This document shows positions 36,001 through 43,949 of a DNA stretch of 64,000 nucleotides, in pieces (the stretch's first letter is position 1; each line of letters opens with the position of its first letter). The position numbers and the translations under genes are program-made. Origin of the DNA: Massilia kyonggiensis (GTDB lineage Bacteria > Pseudomonadota > Gammaproteobacteria > Burkholderiales > Burkholderiaceae_D). The notes below the pieces were generated by a model. That model had not been told where the DNA came from. It made no database searches and was given only the letters and a program-made list of their open reading frames with translations. The stretch covers positions 1-64,000 of the forward strand of contig NZ_JANUGY010000005.1 in NCBI RefSeq assembly GCF_024756235.1. Reading direction: 5' to 3'.

Positions 36001-36450
36001 GCCTTCGGTTCGGGTGAGGTGCTCTTCGCCGGGGATACGGCGACCAGCCACGCCAACGAGCAGAAATTCTGGGATATCGTCAACGGCAACAAGGCCCTGC
36101 GCAATTCGAAAGGCGGCGTGGTCGGACGCAACAGCGATTTCGCGCCCTGGACCAACAGCTTCGACCTGCGCATCAGCCAGGAAATCCCGGGTATGTTCAA
36201 GCGGAACAAAGCGTTCTTCTCGCTGGACTTCATCAACTTCGGCAACCTGCTGAACAAGAAATGGGGTCATATCAACGAGGTGGCCTTCCAGTCCGCCGGC
36301 GGCCAGGCGCGCAGCTTCGTCGATTACGCGGGCATGCAGAACGGCAAATACGTGTACGCCGTGCGTCCGCAGGTCGAGGACTACGTCATCCGCCAGAACA
36401 AGGGCGAATCGCAGTGGGCAATCCAGGCAACCGTCAAGTACGAGTTCTGA
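33037..36450 (+). CDS. Oar-type TonB-dependent outer membrane receptor
   Basis: A 1137-aa receptor. It has a signal peptide (residues 1-28, ending APALAQ), a carboxypeptidase-regulatory-like beta domain (about 33-110), a plug (about 125-250, including NTITIDGVNVSDTFG) and a large beta-barrel ending in a C-terminal Phe strand (QATVKYEF). Oar-type receptors bring in large or complex substrates with TonB energy; the true substrate is unknown. Its neighbours are an exported adenosine deaminase upstream and a 5'-nucleotidase and S1/P1 nuclease downstream. The promoter element is shared with the nucleoside importer and punA. I infer import of nucleosides, nucleotides or oligonucleotides. A strong terminator follows. 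Confidence 0.88.
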   Translation: MIYQKRIQLTKLALALSIALAGAPALAQNTTSAVGGRISSADGRPAAGASVQIVHTESGSVSNVVTDAEGRYIARGLRTGGPYTIIITKDGVTEKREGIYLQLAETATVDATVGAPMQTVTIAGNRARSDIFNNSNMGAGTAISATQLQTQASLNRNLQDYARADPRVSQTDKERGEMSVAGQNSRYNTITIDGVNVSDTFGLESNGSPTARQPISIEAIQSVQVNVANYDVTQKGYTGGNINAVTKSGTNKWKGGVYYVYRNDKWAGDRYDTTKDTYSAPPSFDETTKGVWASGALVKDKLFIFALSEEFDSTRASSNYGPLGSGAATTVGITQSSIASAQQIARSVYGIDIGSPTAGGSKMTSREQMLKFDWNINDDHRASLRYSKTSQSEPMYPGYSNSGVGLTSSNYNQGKSIETIVGQVLSDWTPTFSTEFKASQRLYDSVPANSTRLPAMALQFSGPLPADAPDGVPTATRYLNFGTERSRQFNVLGTKTYDLYAGANWTVGDHAIKFGADNSKNEIFNAYLQDVYGNYTFGCADYNAIGGYTSVPSTFTCSKGTNAQIEAAVLENFRRGRPTSYSVQLPAPGVASLNDAAANFSMRDTGLFVQDTWNVNKNLTLTYGVRVDETGVGGRPLANAAAAQPVVPGNFATGKAQSGGFGYDNTVTPDGQKLWQPRFGFNYRFDSARPTQVRGGIGLFQGAAAAVWMANPFSNPGVSTRIVNCSVTGTVKCPQGDGFFSTNPDAQPTIPGAPAAKVDFLDPGLRQPSIWKTNVAFDTELPWYGLVFGAEYLYTKNKDAIYYENLNLGGVTAAGPDGRQLFWNAAGMDSANFSAANGTVTVSRNVTSKFLSNRSFTDVMLARSTDKGRSKVATVSLTAPMTKGLGWSVAYSHTDATEVSPLTSSVSTSNWNGRSVFNPNENVAANAGYLVKNRINALVNWEKKFFGEYKTRFGVFYEGRSGKPFSWTFNNDMNGDSQAGNDLLYVPKAFGSGEVLFAGDTATSHANEQKFWDIVNGNKALRNSKGGVVGRNSDFAPWTNSFDLRISQEIPGMFKRNKAFFSLDFINFGNLLNKKWGHINEVAFQSAGGQARSFVDYAGMQNGKYVYAVRPQVEDYVIRQNKGESQWAIQATVKYEF

Positions 36451-36475
36451 TCCGTACCGGCGTGACATAAAGGAG

Positions 36476-36504
36476 ACGGCCGGTGGCGACACCGGCCGTT
36501 TTTT
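36476..36504 (+). terminator. Intrinsic terminator after the TonB receptor gene
   Basis: A 9-bp stem (ACGGCCGGT with ACCGGCCGT) with a 6-base loop is followed by six T, starting 26 bp after the stop. Confidence 0.85.
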
Positions 36505-36581
36505 CTTCCCTTGTAAAGACCAGAAAGGCGAACGGGCGTGCCATAATCGACGGCTGCTGTTCGCATCACTAAAGGCTTCAC

Positions 36582-38252
36582 ATGATCGTATCCCGTCCTG
36601 CCGCACTGGCCCTGGCGCTTGTCCATGGTACTGCGTTGCTGCTGTCCGGCTGCGCCTCCGCGCCGGTTCGTCCGCTCGAGATCAACCTCGTCGCGCTGAA
36701 CGACTTCCACGGCAACCTCGAGCCCAGCAAGTACACGTACACGCCGCCGGGCGCGACGCAGCCGCGCACGATCCAGGCCGGCGGCATCGACGTGCTGAAA
36801 GGCGCGCTGGACACGTTCCGCAAGGACGACCCGGACCTGCTGTTCGTCGCGGCCGGCGACCTCGTCGGCGCGAGCCCCGCCGCGTCGTCGATGTTCGCGG
36901 ACGAACCGAGCATCGAAGCGCTGAACCGCATGGGCCTCGTCGCGAGCTCGCTCGGCAACCACGAATTCGACCAGGGTCCGAAGGAGCTGCTGCGCCAGCA
37001 GCACGGCGGCTGCGATTCGCCGCGTCCCGCGAAAGCATGCCGCTTCTCGCCCGATTTCAAGGGCGCCGGTTTTACTTACCTCGCTGCCAACGTCGTCGAC
37101 GCGCAGACGGGGAAAAATCTCGTGCCGGGCTGGCGCATCGTCGACGTCAAGGGCGTCAAGGTGGGCCTGATCGGCGCCGTGCTGCACGACCTCGCGTCCG
37201 TGACGATCGCCTCGTCCATCAAGGGTCTCGCCATCAACGATGAAGCGGCGTCGATCAACGCCGTGCTGCCCGCGATGCGCGCGCAGGGCGCGCAGGTGTT
37301 CGTCGTGCTGATCCACGAAGGCGGCTTCGCCGACCAGCCGTACGACAAGGCCGATTGCGACACCCTGCACGGTCCCATCGTCGCCATCACGAAGAAACTC
37401 GACCCTTCCATCCGCCTCGTCATCAGCGGCCATTCGCACACGGGCTACCTGTGCAAGGTGGACGGCAAGGTCGTGACGCAGGCGGACGCCTACGGCCACC
37501 TGCTGTCGCGCATCAAGCTGACCCTGGACCCGGCCACGAAGGCGGTCCAGGATATCCAGGTGCGCAACGTCGTGATGGCGCCGGATGCGTTCACGCCGGA
37601 CGCCGGTCTGTCGACGTACCTCGCGGACGTGCGCGCGAAGAGCCGCGCGGAGCTGGCGAAACCGGTGGCGCGCATTGCGTCCGCCGTGTCGCGGCGCGAG
37701 GGACCGTCCGGCGAATCGGCCCTCGGCGGCGTGATCGCCGACGCGGCCGTCGCCGCCACGCGCGACCAGGGCGCGCAGATCGGCTTCATGAACCCGGGCG
37801 GCATCCGCAAGGACCTGGAGACGGGAGAAGGCGGCGTCGTGAGCTTCGGCCAGGCGCAGGCCGTGCTCCCGTTCGGGAACACGCTCGTCGTGATGGACCT
37901 CACGGGCGCGCAGCTGCGCCGCGTGCTCGAACAACAGTGGGACCGGCCGGCGTCGTCCGACCCGTCGATCCTGGCCGTGTCCGGCAGCCTCACGTACGAC
38001 TGGGACGGCACGCAGCCCGTCGGCCGCCGCACGGCGAACGTGAAGGTCGATGGCAAGCCGCTCGACGACGACAAGGTGTATCGCGTCGTGGCCAACAACT
38101 TCCTGGCCGAAGGCGGCGACAACATCCCGATGTTCGCCAAGGGCACGCGCCGCGTCGAGACGGGCCTGCGCGACCTCGATGCGTTGATCGCATACCTGCA
38201 GAAGCATCCTGAAGCCGGAGCCGCGCCCCAGCGCATCCGCAAGGTCCGCTAA
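36582..38252 (+). CDS. Lipoprotein 5'-nucleotidase (UshA-like metallophosphoesterase)
   Basis: A 556-aa enzyme. The N-terminus ends in a lipobox (LLLSGCAS), so the mature protein is anchored to a membrane on the periplasmic or outer side. The metallophosphoesterase domain (about 30-330) has LNDFHGNLEPS, AAGDLVGASP, GNHEFDQG, LIHEGG and SGHSHTGY. The 5'-nucleotidase C-terminal domain (about 360-550) has NPGGIRKDL and VLPFGNTLVVMDLTG. It should remove phosphate from nucleotides to give nucleosides for import. It sits between the TonB receptor and the S1/P1 nuclease (31-bp gap to the latter, probably one transcript). Confidence 0.92.
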   Translation: MIVSRPAALALALVHGTALLLSGCASAPVRPLEINLVALNDFHGNLEPSKYTYTPPGATQPRTIQAGGIDVLKGALDTFRKDDPDLLFVAAGDLVGASPAASSMFADEPSIEALNRMGLVASSLGNHEFDQGPKELLRQQHGGCDSPRPAKACRFSPDFKGAGFTYLAANVVDAQTGKNLVPGWRIVDVKGVKVGLIGAVLHDLASVTIASSIKGLAINDEAASINAVLPAMRAQGAQVFVVLIHEGGFADQPYDKADCDTLHGPIVAITKKLDPSIRLVISGHSHTGYLCKVDGKVVTQADAYGHLLSRIKLTLDPATKAVQDIQVRNVVMAPDAFTPDAGLSTYLADVRAKSRAELAKPVARIASAVSRREGPSGESALGGVIADAAVAATRDQGAQIGFMNPGGIRKDLETGEGGVVSFGQAQAVLPFGNTLVVMDLTGAQLRRVLEQQWDRPASSDPSILAVSGSLTYDWDGTQPVGRRTANVKVDGKPLDDDKVYRVVANNFLAEGGDNIPMFAKGTRRVETGLRDLDALIAYLQKHPEAGAAPQRIRKVR

Positions 38253-38283
38253 CGATATAAACAGTATTCACGGAGAGATCCTC

Positions 38284-39336
38284 ATGAAGAAAATCGCATG
38301 TGTCGTGGCGCTGGCCGGTGCCTTCGTATCGCTGGACGCGGCCGCATGGGGCACGGACGGCCACCGCGCCGTGGGCGCCATCGCCGACAAGCTGATCAAG
38401 GGCACCCGCGCCGAGGCGCAGGTGAAGGCGCTGCTGCTGCCGGGCGAATCGCTGGAAGCCGTGTCGACCTGGCCGGACTGCGTGAAGGGCAACTGGTGCG
38501 GTCCGCAGACGCCGGAAATGATCGAATACGTGAACGCGAATCCGAAGCACAGCGAGTACCACTACACGGACGTGCCGTTCCAGCTCGACCACTACCACGA
38601 CGGCGCCGCCGGCACGGCCGACGACGACATCGTGCAGACCCTGAAGGAAGCCATCGCCGTCCTGCAGGGCAAGGACACGCCCGCGACGAATCCGCATAAA
38701 TTCACGAAGCGCCAGGCGCTGATCCTGATCACTCACCTGGCCGGCGACATCGTCCAGCCGCTGCACGTGGGCGCCGCCTTCGTCGACAAGAACGGGAAAT
38801 TCATCGTGCCGAAGACGAAGGCCGAGATCGACGAAACCGTCGTCTTCGATTCGCGCGGCGGCAACAACTTCCTGATGGACGATGCGAAGATCGAGCAGAT
38901 GTCCGCGAATCTCATTCCGCCGGGCGAACCGAAGCCGGTGAAGCCGGGCGTGCCGAAGGCGCTGACGAAGCCGTTCCACTCGTACTGGGACAGCACGACG
39001 GTCGACTACGCGTTCCGCCGCATCCGCACGAAGACACCGGAGCAGTTCGCGCAGGCCGCCATCGACGGCAAGCCGAACGTGGCGCAGAACAGCGGCGATC
39101 CCGTCACCTGGCCGTACCAGTGGGCAGACGATACGCTGGCGGTCTCGAAGATCGCATTCGCCGGCGTCACCGCGGGCAAGATCGTGCCGCAGGTGAGCAA
39201 GAAGGGCGAGACCTATTACACGTGGACCCTGGAAGTGCCGAACGATTATCCGGTACCCAGCTCCGCGCTCGCAAAGACACAGATGATCAAGGGCGGCTAC
39301 AACCTGGCCGCGCTGCTGAAGGCGATCTGGCCGTAA
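38284..39336 (+). CDS. S1/P1 family nuclease, exported
   Basis: A 350-aa zinc nuclease that cuts single-stranded nucleic acids and can remove 3'-phosphate. Signal peptide cleavage after Ala21 exposes Trp22, whose free amino group is a zinc ligand in this family. Further ligands fit: HRAVG, TWPDCV, EYHYTDVPF, LITHLAGDIVQPLHVG, RGGNN and FHSYWDS. It lies 31 bp after the 5'-nucleotidase gene, so the two enzymes can act in sequence outside the cytoplasm: oligonucleotides to nucleotides to nucleosides. A GC-rich terminator with nine T follows. Confidence 0.93.
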   Translation: MKKIACVVALAGAFVSLDAAAWGTDGHRAVGAIADKLIKGTRAEAQVKALLLPGESLEAVSTWPDCVKGNWCGPQTPEMIEYVNANPKHSEYHYTDVPFQLDHYHDGAAGTADDDIVQTLKEAIAVLQGKDTPATNPHKFTKRQALILITHLAGDIVQPLHVGAAFVDKNGKFIVPKTKAEIDETVVFDSRGGNNFLMDDAKIEQMSANLIPPGEPKPVKPGVPKALTKPFHSYWDSTTVDYAFRRIRTKTPEQFAQAAIDGKPNVAQNSGDPVTWPYQWADDTLAVSKIAFAGVTAGKIVPQVSKKGETYYTWTLEVPNDYPVPSSALAKTQMIKGGYNLAALLKAIWP

Positions 39337-39358
39337 TCCCGGCGCCAACCTTCCGCAA

Positions 39359-39397
39359 GCCGCCGCGCGCCCACGAGGCCGCGGCGGCTTTTTTTTT
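39359..39397 (+). terminator. Intrinsic terminator after the S1/P1 nuclease gene
   Basis: A 9-bp stem (GCCGCCGCG with CGCGGCGGC) with a 12-base loop is followed by nine T. It is one of the clearest terminators in the window. Confidence 0.88.
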
Positions 39398-39436
39398 ATT
39401 TGTTAGAATCCGCGCAACCCAACCCGGACCCTCACC

Positions 39437-40264
39437 ATGCCCACCATTCTTCGTTCCATTGTCCCTGCAGCCACGCTGCTGGCCCTCGCTCCCGCGCAGG
39501 CTGCCGAACCCAACCTGCCGCTGTGGGAAGCCGGCATCGGCGCCGCCGTGTTCAACACGCCCGCCTACCCGGGCGCATCCGACCGCAGCAACCGCAATCT
39601 CGTGCTGCCTTTCCTGCTGTACCGCGGCAAGGTGCTGCGCGCCGACCAGCAGGGCATCGGCGCGCGTCTGCTGGACACGGACAAGGTCGAATTCGACGTC
39701 GGCCTCGCGGGCGCGCTGCCGTCCCGGTCGGACGACGTGGAAGCGCGTCGCGGCATGCCCGACCTCGGCACGCTCGTCGAATTCGGCCCGCGCGTGAAGT
39801 ACAAATTCGCCGACCTGGGCGGCGCGGGGCGGCTGCGCTTCGAGCTCCCGGTACGCGCCGTCATCGAAGCCCGCGGCGGGCTGCGCCGCCAGGGCTGGAC
39901 GACGGAGCCGCGTTTCGTGTGGGAGCACCGCGGCGACGCGGGCCGCTGGACGATGGAAGCGCAAGTGGGCGCCGTGTTCGGCGACCGGCGCATCCATGGC
40001 TATTTCTACGACGTCGCGCCGCAGTATGCGACGGCGGACCGGCCGGCCTATCGGGCCGATAGCGGGTTGATGCTCGTGCGGACGGGCTTCGGCGGCACGC
40101 TGCGGGTCAATCCGGACGTGCGCGTGTTCGCGTTCGTGCGCCTGGACAGCTATGCGGGGAATGCGAACCGGGACAGTCCGCTGTTCAGGAAGGATACCGG
40201 CGCGTCGGCCGGGGTGGGATTGGCGTGGACGTTGGCGCGCTCCGCGAAGCGCGCCAACGACTGA
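39437..40264 (+). CDS. MipA/OmpV family outer membrane protein
   Basis: A 275-aa beta-barrel protein with a signal peptide (PTILRSIVPAATLLALAPAQA). The family pattern is clear: WEAGIGAAVFNTPAYPGAS, LPFLLYRGKVLRAD, VEFDVGLAGALP and a C-terminal GVGLAWTLARS. MipA/OmpV proteins are linked to murein enzymes or to small-molecule passage; the role is not fixed. It follows the nuclease terminator and faces the nucleoside ABC genes, with 1 bp between the two stop codons. Its position suggests a possible pore for nucleosides, which is only inference from context. Confidence 0.85.
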   Translation: MPTILRSIVPAATLLALAPAQAAEPNLPLWEAGIGAAVFNTPAYPGASDRSNRNLVLPFLLYRGKVLRADQQGIGARLLDTDKVEFDVGLAGALPSRSDDVEARRGMPDLGTLVEFGPRVKYKFADLGGAGRLRFELPVRAVIEARGGLRRQGWTTEPRFVWEHRGDAGRWTMEAQVGAVFGDRRIHGYFYDVAPQYATADRPAYRADSGLMLVRTGFGGTLRVNPDVRVFAFVRLDSYAGNANRDSPLFRKDTGASAGVGLAWTLARSAKRAND

Positions 40265-40265
40265 A

Positions 40266-41231
40266 TCAGCGCGACTTCACGAACGGCTTGCCGATGGCCT
40301 TCGGTGCCACCGACTTGGCCATCAGGCCGGCGAGAACGACCACGGTGACGATGTAGGGAATCGCCTGGATCAGGGACCCCGGCAGGCGGCCGACGACGGG
40401 CAGGTCGACGCCTTCGAGCTGGATCTGGATCGCGCCGAACAGGCCGAACATCAAACAGCCCAGCACCGTGTGCAGCGGGCGCCAGTTGCCGAATACGAGC
40501 GCCGTCAGCGCCAGGTAGCCGGCGCCGGCCGACATGTCGCGCAGGAAGAAGCCGCTCTGGACCAGCGTCAGGTACGCGCCCGAGAACGAGCACAGGACAC
40601 CGGCCACGAACATGGCGAGATAGCGCGTGCGCTCGACGGACACGCCCGCCGCGTCGGCCGCATGCGGGTTCTCGCCGCAGGCCCGCAGGCGCAGGCCGAA
40701 GCGGCTGTGGTACACGACCCAGTGGACGACGGGCAGCAGCAGGAACGCGACGTAGACCAGCACCGACTGGCCGCCGATCAGGTGGCCGTACAGCCAGCCG
40801 ATGACGGGGATGTGCTCGACGGCCGCCGTGCCGGGCAGGACGACGTCGAACAGGCGCGCGTTGCGCAGGTCCGGCGTGCGGCCGCCCAGCTGGAAGAAGA
40901 ATTGCGCGAGCACGAACGTCAGGCCGCTCATCGCGATGTTGATGGCGATGCCCGCGACGAGCTGGTTGCCCTTCTGCGTGATCGACACGAACGCCTGCAC
41001 CATCGCGAGGGCGACCGATACGCCCATGCCGGCGAGGATGCCGTACCACGGGTTCTGCGTCACGTAGGCGACGGCGGCCGATGCGAACGCCGATGCGAGG
41101 ATCTTGCCTTCGAGGCCGATGTCGACGACGCCCGAGCGCTCGGCGAACAGGCCGGCCAGCGCGGCGAACATCAGGACGGGCGCATTGCGGACCGTGGAGA
41201 CGATGATGCTGGCGAGTTGGAAGTCTTCCAT
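40266..41231 (-). CDS. Nucleoside-type ABC transporter permease 2
   Basis: A 321-aa inner membrane permease of the branched-chain/ribose/nucleoside class (BPD_transp_2). It has about nine hydrophobic segments; EERSGVVDIG-like ERSGVVDIGLEGKIL and RACGENPHAADAAGVSV are hallmarks of the NupQ/YufQ type. It starts directly after the stop of the other permease gene (no gap) and is the last gene of the importer operon. With the ATPase and the BMP binding protein it should import purine and perhaps pyrimidine nucleosides. Confidence 0.9.
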   Translation of the reverse strand: MEDFQLASIIVSTVRNAPVLMFAALAGLFAERSGVVDIGLEGKILASAFASAAVAYVTQNPWYGILAGMGVSVALAMVQAFVSITQKGNQLVAGIAINIAMSGLTFVLAQFFFQLGGRTPDLRNARLFDVVLPGTAAVEHIPVIGWLYGHLIGGQSVLVYVAFLLLPVVHWVVYHSRFGLRLRACGENPHAADAAGVSVERTRYLAMFVAGVLCSFSGAYLTLVQSGFFLRDMSAGAGYLALTALVFGNWRPLHTVLGCLMFGLFGAIQIQLEGVDLPVVGRLPGSLIQAIPYIVTVVVLAGLMAKSVAPKAIGKPFVKSR

Positions 41232-42326
41232 TCAAATCCCCTTGTTCGTACGGGTGACGTTGAGCAGTTTCAGGATGGCCGGGGCGTAGAAGTTTTCCAT
41301 CGCGCCGCAGAACAGGATGATCAGGCCCTGGATGAAAATGAACGTCTCCTGCGGGATGTTCGGTTTTTCCAGCGACAGGTCGAAGCCGCCCTGGATCAGC
41401 GCGCCGAACAGCACGGACGACAGGAAGATGCCGACGGGATGCTGGCGCCCCATCAGCGCGATGGCGATGCCCACGAAGCCCGCGCCGGCGGGGAAGTTCA
41501 GCGACAGGTAGTGCGTCGACCCCATCACCGAGTTGACGGCGCCGAGGCCCGCCAAAGCGCCCGACACGAGCATCGTCACGATGATCGTGCGGCTGATCTT
41601 CACGCCCGCATAGTGCGCCGCGTGCGCGTTCAGGCCCGTCGCGCGCACCTGGTAGCCCCACGACGAACGCCACACGGCGACGCCGTAGATCACGAGCGCG
41701 AGGATGGCAAGAATGAAGCTGATGTTCAGCGGCGTATCGCCGAACACGGGCAGGATCTTGTTCAGCAGGGGCAGGGCGGCGCTGTCGGCGAACACGCGCG
41801 AGGCCGGGTTCTGCTGGCCTTCGGGGATCAGGTATTTGACGATCACGAAGTTCATCAGGCTCGCGGCGATGAAGTTGAACATGATCGTCGTGACGACGAC
41901 GTGGCTGCCCCGTTTCGCCTGCAGATAGCCGGGAATGAAGGCCCACAGCGCGCCGAAGACGGCCGCGCCGATCATCGCGAGCGGGATCATGAGGATGCCG
42001 GGCAGGTGGGCGTCGAGCGCAAGCACGACCCAGGTCAGGCCCAGGCCGCCCACGTACATCTGGCCTTCCGCGCCGATGTTGAAGAGCCCCGCCTGCATCG
42101 CGATTGACACGGCAAGTCCCGCGAAGATGAAGGTGCTCGCGTAGAACAGCGTGTACCCGAGGCCTTCCGGATCGAGGATGGCGCTGTCGATCAGGATGCG
42201 CATGGATTCCGACGGGCTCTCGCCCAGCAGGTGGATCACGAGCCCCGCGACGAGCAGCGCCGACATCAGGTTCAGGATGGGCAGGACGAAACCGGTGGCC
42301 CAGCGTGGCAATTCAGTCTTTGTCAT
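41232..42326 (-). CDS. Nucleoside-type ABC transporter permease 1
   Basis: A 364-aa permease of the NupP/YufP type with about ten hydrophobic segments. Typical signatures are GLFNIGAEGQMYVGGL and VRATGLNAHAAHYAGVKI. It lies 4 bp after the ATPase gene and abuts the second permease gene, so the three are translated together. It forms the membrane channel half of the importer. Confidence 0.92.
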   Translation of the reverse strand: MTKTELPRWATGFVLPILNLMSALLVAGLVIHLLGESPSESMRILIDSAILDPEGLGYTLFYASTFIFAGLAVSIAMQAGLFNIGAEGQMYVGGLGLTWVVLALDAHLPGILMIPLAMIGAAVFGALWAFIPGYLQAKRGSHVVVTTIMFNFIAASLMNFVIVKYLIPEGQQNPASRVFADSAALPLLNKILPVFGDTPLNISFILAILALVIYGVAVWRSSWGYQVRATGLNAHAAHYAGVKISRTIIVTMLVSGALAGLGAVNSVMGSTHYLSLNFPAGAGFVGIAIALMGRQHPVGIFLSSVLFGALIQGGFDLSLEKPNIPQETFIFIQGLIILFCGAMENFYAPAILKLLNVTRTNKGI

Positions 42327-42330
42327 GATC

Positions 42331-43878
42331 TCAATGCTTGTGCATCCCGCCCATCATAAGGCCGATGCGGGTGGTGTCGAATTCGTCGATGGGGAGGATG
42401 CCGGTGATGCGGCCGCCGGACATCACGATGATGCGGTCCGCGAGCGCGCGCACCTCTTCCAGCTCCACCGACGACAGCAGGATCGCCACGCCTTCGTCGC
42501 GCAGGCGCAGCAGCTGCGTGTGGATGCTTTCGATGGTGCCGATGTCCACGCCGCGCGTCGGCTGGCCGACCAGCATCAGCTTCGGCTTCGCGGCCACTTC
42601 GCGCGCGATGACGACCTTCTGCTGGTTGCCGCCGGAGAGCAGGCCGATCCGCAGGTCCGGATTGTTCGGACGGACGTCGAACGCCGTCATCAGGTGCGCG
42701 CAGCGCTGCGCGATCTTTTGATAATCGAACAGGCCCCAGCGGTTCTTCACCTTGTCCTGGTAACCGAACACCGTGTTCTGCATGACGGAGAAATCCTTGA
42801 TCACGCCGTCGCGCAGGCGGTCTTCCGGCACGTGGCCGATGCCCAGCTCGCGGAACGTCGCGGGCAGGCCGTCCGCGTTCGTGCGCCCCGTGTATGGCAG
42901 GTCCTTGCCGACGAATTCGACCTTGCCCGACGTGGGCAGGCGCATGCCGGACAGGATCTCGAGCAGCTCGCTCTGGCCATTGCCCGACACGCCCGCGATG
43001 GCGACCACTTCGCCCGCGCGCAGCGTGAAGTCGATGTCGGAGAGAAGGGCAACGCCGTTCGCATCCTGCAGCTGCAGGTTCGAGACCTTCAGCACTTCCG
43101 CGCCCGGGTTGTACGGCGCGCGCGGCAGCTCGCTCTGGATCGGGCGCCCGACCATCATGTTGGCCAGTTCTTCACGCGACGTCTCCGCCGTCTTGACGGC
43201 GCCGACGACGCGCCCCGCGCGCATCACCGTCACCTCGTCCGTGATCTCCATGATTTCCTGGAGCTTATGGGTGATCAGGATGATGGTCTTGCCCTGTTCC
43301 TTGAACAGCCGCAGGATCTCGAACAGCGACGCCGTCTCCTGCGCGGTCAGCACGGCGGTGGGCTCGTCGAGGATCAGGATGTTGGCGCTGCGGTAGATCT
43401 GCTTGAGGATCTCCACGCGCTGCTGCGCGCCGACGGACAGGTCGTGGATCGTCGCGAGCGGATCGACGTCGAGGCGGTAGCGGTCGCAGATCTCGCGCAG
43501 CTTCGCTTCCACGGCGCCGCGCTTGGCGGCCAACTTGAAGCCGCCCTCGTTGCCCAGCATGACGTTGTCGAGGACGGTCATGTTCTCGACCAGCATGAAG
43601 TGCTGGTGCACCATGCCGATGCCGAGGGCGATCGCCTCATGACTGGTGCGGATGTCCTGGGGCTGGCCGTCGATGAGGACCTGGCCGCTGTCGGCGTTGT
43701 AGTAGCCGTACAGGATGCTCATCAGGGTCGACTTGCCGGCGCCGTTTTCGCCGATCACGCCATGGATCGAGCCCTTGGCGATGGCGAAGCTGACGTCGGC
43801 ATTCGCCTGCACCGCCCCGAAGGCTTTGCTAATGTTGCGAAATTCTACGGCTGGCTGCATAGCGGTCTGTCCATTCAT
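42331..43878 (-). CDS. Nucleoside-type ABC transporter ATPase (two fused ATP domains)
   Basis: A 515-aa protein with two nucleotide-binding domains, as in sugar and nucleoside importers (NupO/YufO type). Domain 1: Walker A GENGAGKSTLMS, signature LSVGAQQRVEI, Walker B ILILDEPTAVL. Domain 2: degenerate Walker A GVSGNGQSELLE, signature LLSGGNQQKVVIAREV, Walker B-like LMLVGQPTRGVDIG. ATG 43878 lies only 4 bp from the foot of a 16-bp hairpin; an alternative ATG at 43860 (MQPAVEF) would match many relatives and leave more room. Neither start has a strong ribosome site. It is preceded by the BMP binding protein gene. Confidence 0.92.
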   Translation of the reverse strand: MNGQTAMQPAVEFRNISKAFGAVQANADVSFAIAKGSIHGVIGENGAGKSTLMSILYGYYNADSGQVLIDGQPQDIRTSHEAIALGIGMVHQHFMLVENMTVLDNVMLGNEGGFKLAAKRGAVEAKLREICDRYRLDVDPLATIHDLSVGAQQRVEILKQIYRSANILILDEPTAVLTAQETASLFEILRLFKEQGKTIILITHKLQEIMEITDEVTVMRAGRVVGAVKTAETSREELANMMVGRPIQSELPRAPYNPGAEVLKVSNLQLQDANGVALLSDIDFTLRAGEVVAIAGVSGNGQSELLEILSGMRLPTSGKVEFVGKDLPYTGRTNADGLPATFRELGIGHVPEDRLRDGVIKDFSVMQNTVFGYQDKVKNRWGLFDYQKIAQRCAHLMTAFDVRPNNPDLRIGLLSGGNQQKVVIAREVAAKPKLMLVGQPTRGVDIGTIESIHTQLLRLRDEGVAILLSSVELEEVRALADRIIVMSGGRITGILPIDEFDTTRIGLMMGGMHKH

Positions 43879-43882
43879 TTAA

Positions 43883-43922
43883 AAGCGCGCCGCGCCGGCA
43901 TGGAAACCGGCGCGGCGCGCTT
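43883..43922 (-). terminator. Intercistronic 16-bp hairpin between binding protein and ATPase genes
   Basis: A perfect 16-bp stem (43883-43898 with 43907-43922) with an 8-base loop is followed on the minus strand by TTTT. It sits 27 bp after the binding-protein stop and 4 bp before the ATPase start. It probably ends most transcripts or protects the upstream mRNA, so that binding protein is made in excess. Confidence 0.75.
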
Positions 43923-43949
43923 CACTGTCAAACTGTGTTCGATTCCGTG

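Noticed and set aside
36343..36351. GGCAAATAC as a fourth copy of the shared nucleoside element
   Set aside because: It lies inside the TonB receptor coding region (Gly-Lys-Tyr) and lacks the ATGCATA partner and the A/T-rich flank.
33019..36606. 1195-codon minus-strand frame opposite the TonB receptor
   Set aside because: It is a shadow of the receptor gene caused by GC-rich third positions. It has no family features, and the plus strand encodes a clear signal peptide, plug and barrel.
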